Source: Lamellibrachia columna (taxonomy: Eukaryota > Annelida > Polychaeta > Sabellida > Siboglinidae). Taken from it: a stretch of 64,000 bases of DNA. Positions 62,349 through 64,000 of the stretch are shown piece after piece; position 1 is the stretch's first letter; each line of letters opens with the position of its first letter. The translations under genes and the position numbers were made by a program. The stretch is from contig OY759274.1 of assembly GCA_963662155.1 (NCBI GenBank), positions 48,829,577-48,893,576 of the forward strand, read 5' to 3'. Under the pieces are notes generated by a model. The model was not told the DNA's origin, did not search any database, and saw nothing but the letters and a program-made list of their open reading frames with translations.

Positions 62349-62640
62349 ACTGTGGACGACAGTTCACATCGGACCATAGACGACAGTTCACATCGGACAG
62401 TAGACGACAGTTCACATAGGACAGTGGAAGACAGTTCACATCGGACCGTGGACGACAGTTCACATCGGACTGTGACCATAATATGGTCACAGTCCGATGT
62501 GAACTGTCGTCGACGATCCGATGTGAACTGTCGTCCACGGTCCAATGTGAACTGTCTTCCAAGGTTTGATGTGAACTGTCGTCCACGGTCCGATGTGAAC
62601 TGTCGTCCACGGTCCGATGTGAACTGTCTTCCACTGTCCT
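62349..62640. repeat. 24-bp array of integrase codons, then mirrored: a palindrome
   Basis: The unit is gactgtggacgacagttcac plus four bases, i.e. the codons around DCGRQFTS of the upstream integrase. About five copies run forward to 62480; after the centre at 62481 (ccata-a-tatgg) about six run in reverse. Arms are near perfect for at least 40 bp and share unit order further out. Confidence 0.92.
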
Positions 62641-62646
62641 ATAGTA

Positions 62647-63352
62647 TAGGTGTTGTTACTGTCGCCACAGATGTGTTGTTACTGTCGCCACATACGTGTT
62701 GTTACTGTCGCCACGTAAGTGTCGTTACTGTCGCCACAAATGTGTTGTTACTGTCGCCACAGATGTATTGTTACTGTCGCCACATATGTGTTGCTACTCT
62801 CGCCACATAAGTGTTGTTACTGTCGCCTCATAAGTGTTGTTACTGTCGCCACATAAGTGTTGTTACTGTCGCCACAGATGTGTTGTTACTGTCGCCACAT
62901 AAATGTTGTTACTGTCGCCACATAAATGTTGCTACTGTCGCCACATAAGTGTTGTTACTGTCGCCACATATGTGTTGTTACTGTCGCCACATAAATGTTG
63001 TTACTGTCGCCACATAAGTGTTGTTACTGTCGCCACATATGTGTTGTTACTGTCGCCACATAAGTGTTGTTACTGTCGCCACATAGGTGTTGTTACTGTC
63101 GCCACATATGTGTTGTTACTGTCGCCACATAAGTGTTGCTACTGTCACCATATAAATGTTGTTACTGTCGCCACATAAGTGTTGTTACTGTCGCCACAGA
63201 TGTGTTGTTACTGTCGCCACATAAATGTTGTTACTGTCGCCACATAAATGTTGTTACTGTCGCCACAGATGTGTTGTTACTATCGCCACATAAGTGTTGT
63301 TACTGTCGCCACATAAGTGTTGTTACTGTCGCCACATAAGTGTTGTTACTGT
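62647..63352. repeat. 23-bp minisatellite, about 30 copies
   Basis: The unit is gtgttgttactgtcgccaca plus three bases, with taa, tat and gat endings. Three units give a 23-residue reading (MLLLSPHKCCYCRHISVVTV), which is an artefact of period. Confidence 0.95.
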
Positions 63353-63932
63353 TGGAGGTTGGCCACAGACCACACTTTCACAGTCACCCATCCCCTAAAG
63401 ACTGGCCCATTGTTGGAGGTTGGCCACAGACCACACTTTCACAGTAACCCATCCTCTAAAGACTGGCCCATTGTTGGAGGTTGGCCACATACCACACTTT
63501 CACAGTCACCCATTCTCTTAAGACTGGCCCATTGTTGGAGGTTGGCCACAGACCACACTTTCACAGTCACCCATCGTCTAAAGACTGGCCCATTGTTGGA
63601 GGTTGGCCACAGACTAAACTTTCACAGTCACCCATCGTCTAAAGACTGGCCCATTGTTGGAGGTTGGCCACAGACCACACTTTCACAGTCACCCATCCTC
63701 TAAAGACTGGCCCATTGTTGGAGGTTGGCCACAGACCACACTTTCACAGTCACCCATCATCTTAAGACTGGCCCATTGTTGGAGGTTGGCCACAGACCAC
63801 ACTTTCACAGTCACCCATCCTCTTAAGACTGGCCCATTGTTGGAGGTTGGCCACATACCACACTTTCACAGTCACCCATCGTCTAAAGACTGGCCCATTG
63901 TTGGAGGTTGGCCACATACCACACTTTTACAC
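63353..63932. repeat. 61-bp minisatellite, about 9.5 copies
   Basis: The unit includes ttggaggttggccacagacc and acactttcacagtcacccat. It begins inside a last partial 23-bp unit (ttactgttggaggttgg), so the two arrays abut without spacer. Sequence from 63933 to the window end is unassigned. Confidence 0.95.
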
Positions 63933-64000
63933 CGGATAAGTTAGAAGGTAAACGTGCTGTGAAATTGTAAAGAAAATTGTCCAGGAATCCAAAGAAAAGT

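Larger units (their letters stand above)
60130..62350 (+). mobile_element. Decayed Ty3/gypsy-type pol, carrying two nested insertions
   Basis: Plus-strand text in broken frames: RT catalytic region near 60205 (YDDD then ILIAS), INVDKCIFIVDEVDFL near 60300-60345, then after an insertion VDFLRHHVTSAGITP near 60855 and KGLQTFLEMISYARV near 60940. The integrase zinc-finger zone shows MSHPGI near 61530 and CEHTQ near 62080. After a LINE fragment the integrase core reads RFDMIHVDIVG near 62140, IVDRFTRWSDAIPVIDATAV near 62220 and ITTDCGRQFTSD near 62337. Many stops. No LTRs recognised. Confidence 0.8.

Noticed and set aside
62209..62810. ORFs rich in DSSHRTVD or SDVNCRPR
   Set aside because: They translate the palindromic 24-bp array and then the 23-bp array, not a gene.
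62647..63352. CRISPR-like array (23-bp repeats)
   Set aside because: Repeats are head-to-tail without unique spacers and there are no cas genes; it is a plain minisatellite.

Overview
The window looks like animal nuclear DNA, most likely from a marine invertebrate such as a mollusc or another lophotrochozoan. That is inferred from AT-rich sequence, short exons with GT-AG (and one GC-AG) splice sites, decayed RTE-like, CR1/L2-like and Ty3/gypsy elements, and heavy minisatellite content. No bacterial operons, rRNA, tRNA or CRISPR were seen. Exon calls are hand translations, not database matches.

Region 1 (1-8.2 kb) opens with a 24-bp minisatellite. It then holds a plus-strand multi-exon gene (exons near 3.6, 5.2, 6.4, 7.3 and 7.9 kb) for a cysteine-bearing protein I cannot name. 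Three minisatellites (44, 34 and 60 bp) lie in its introns, and two of them begin or end exactly on exon borders. Region 2 (8.2-17.9 kb) holds a decayed LINE, a decayed minus-strand protein of mobile-element character surrounded by a recurring 17-bp motif, a strong G-quadruplex motif, and scattered minus-strand exon-like pieces at 16.3-17.9 kb, one with a 25-copy trinucleotide repeat.

Region 3 (17.9-56.3 kb) is a nest of repeats. A minus-strand LINE is split by a 5'-truncated RTE-like element with a 9-bp target duplication. Next comes an enormous 29-bp satellite. It is interrupted first by a 9.56-kb segment bounded by 22-bp terminal inverted repeats and TA dinucleotides, which itself contains a full-length RTE-like element and a LINE, and later by another LINE. 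From 40.3 to 54.2 kb the satellite is organised as a 2,134-bp higher-order repeat with one recombined short copy.

Region 4 (56.3-64 kb) has the last two exons of a plus-strand gene. They are separated by an intron that is almost entirely CA repeat with a 663-bp uninterrupted run. A TA-flanked MITE lies in the 3' flank. A decayed Ty3/gypsy pol follows, which has received an inverted copy of that last exon and 3' flank (21-bp flanking direct repeats) and a LINE fragment. Its integrase ends in a 24-bp tandem array made of its own catalytic-motif codons, which is then mirrored into a palindrome. Two more minisatellites (23 and 61 bp) close the window.

The 3.6-8.0 kb exons and the 56.3-57.7 kb exons are on the same strand and could belong to one gene with a repeat-filled intron of about 48 kb. 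However, their splice phases do not join directly, so at least one unseen exon would be needed, or they are two genes. The main story is repeat birth: arrays seeded from splice junctions, integrase codons and RT codons, and repeated nesting of elements.
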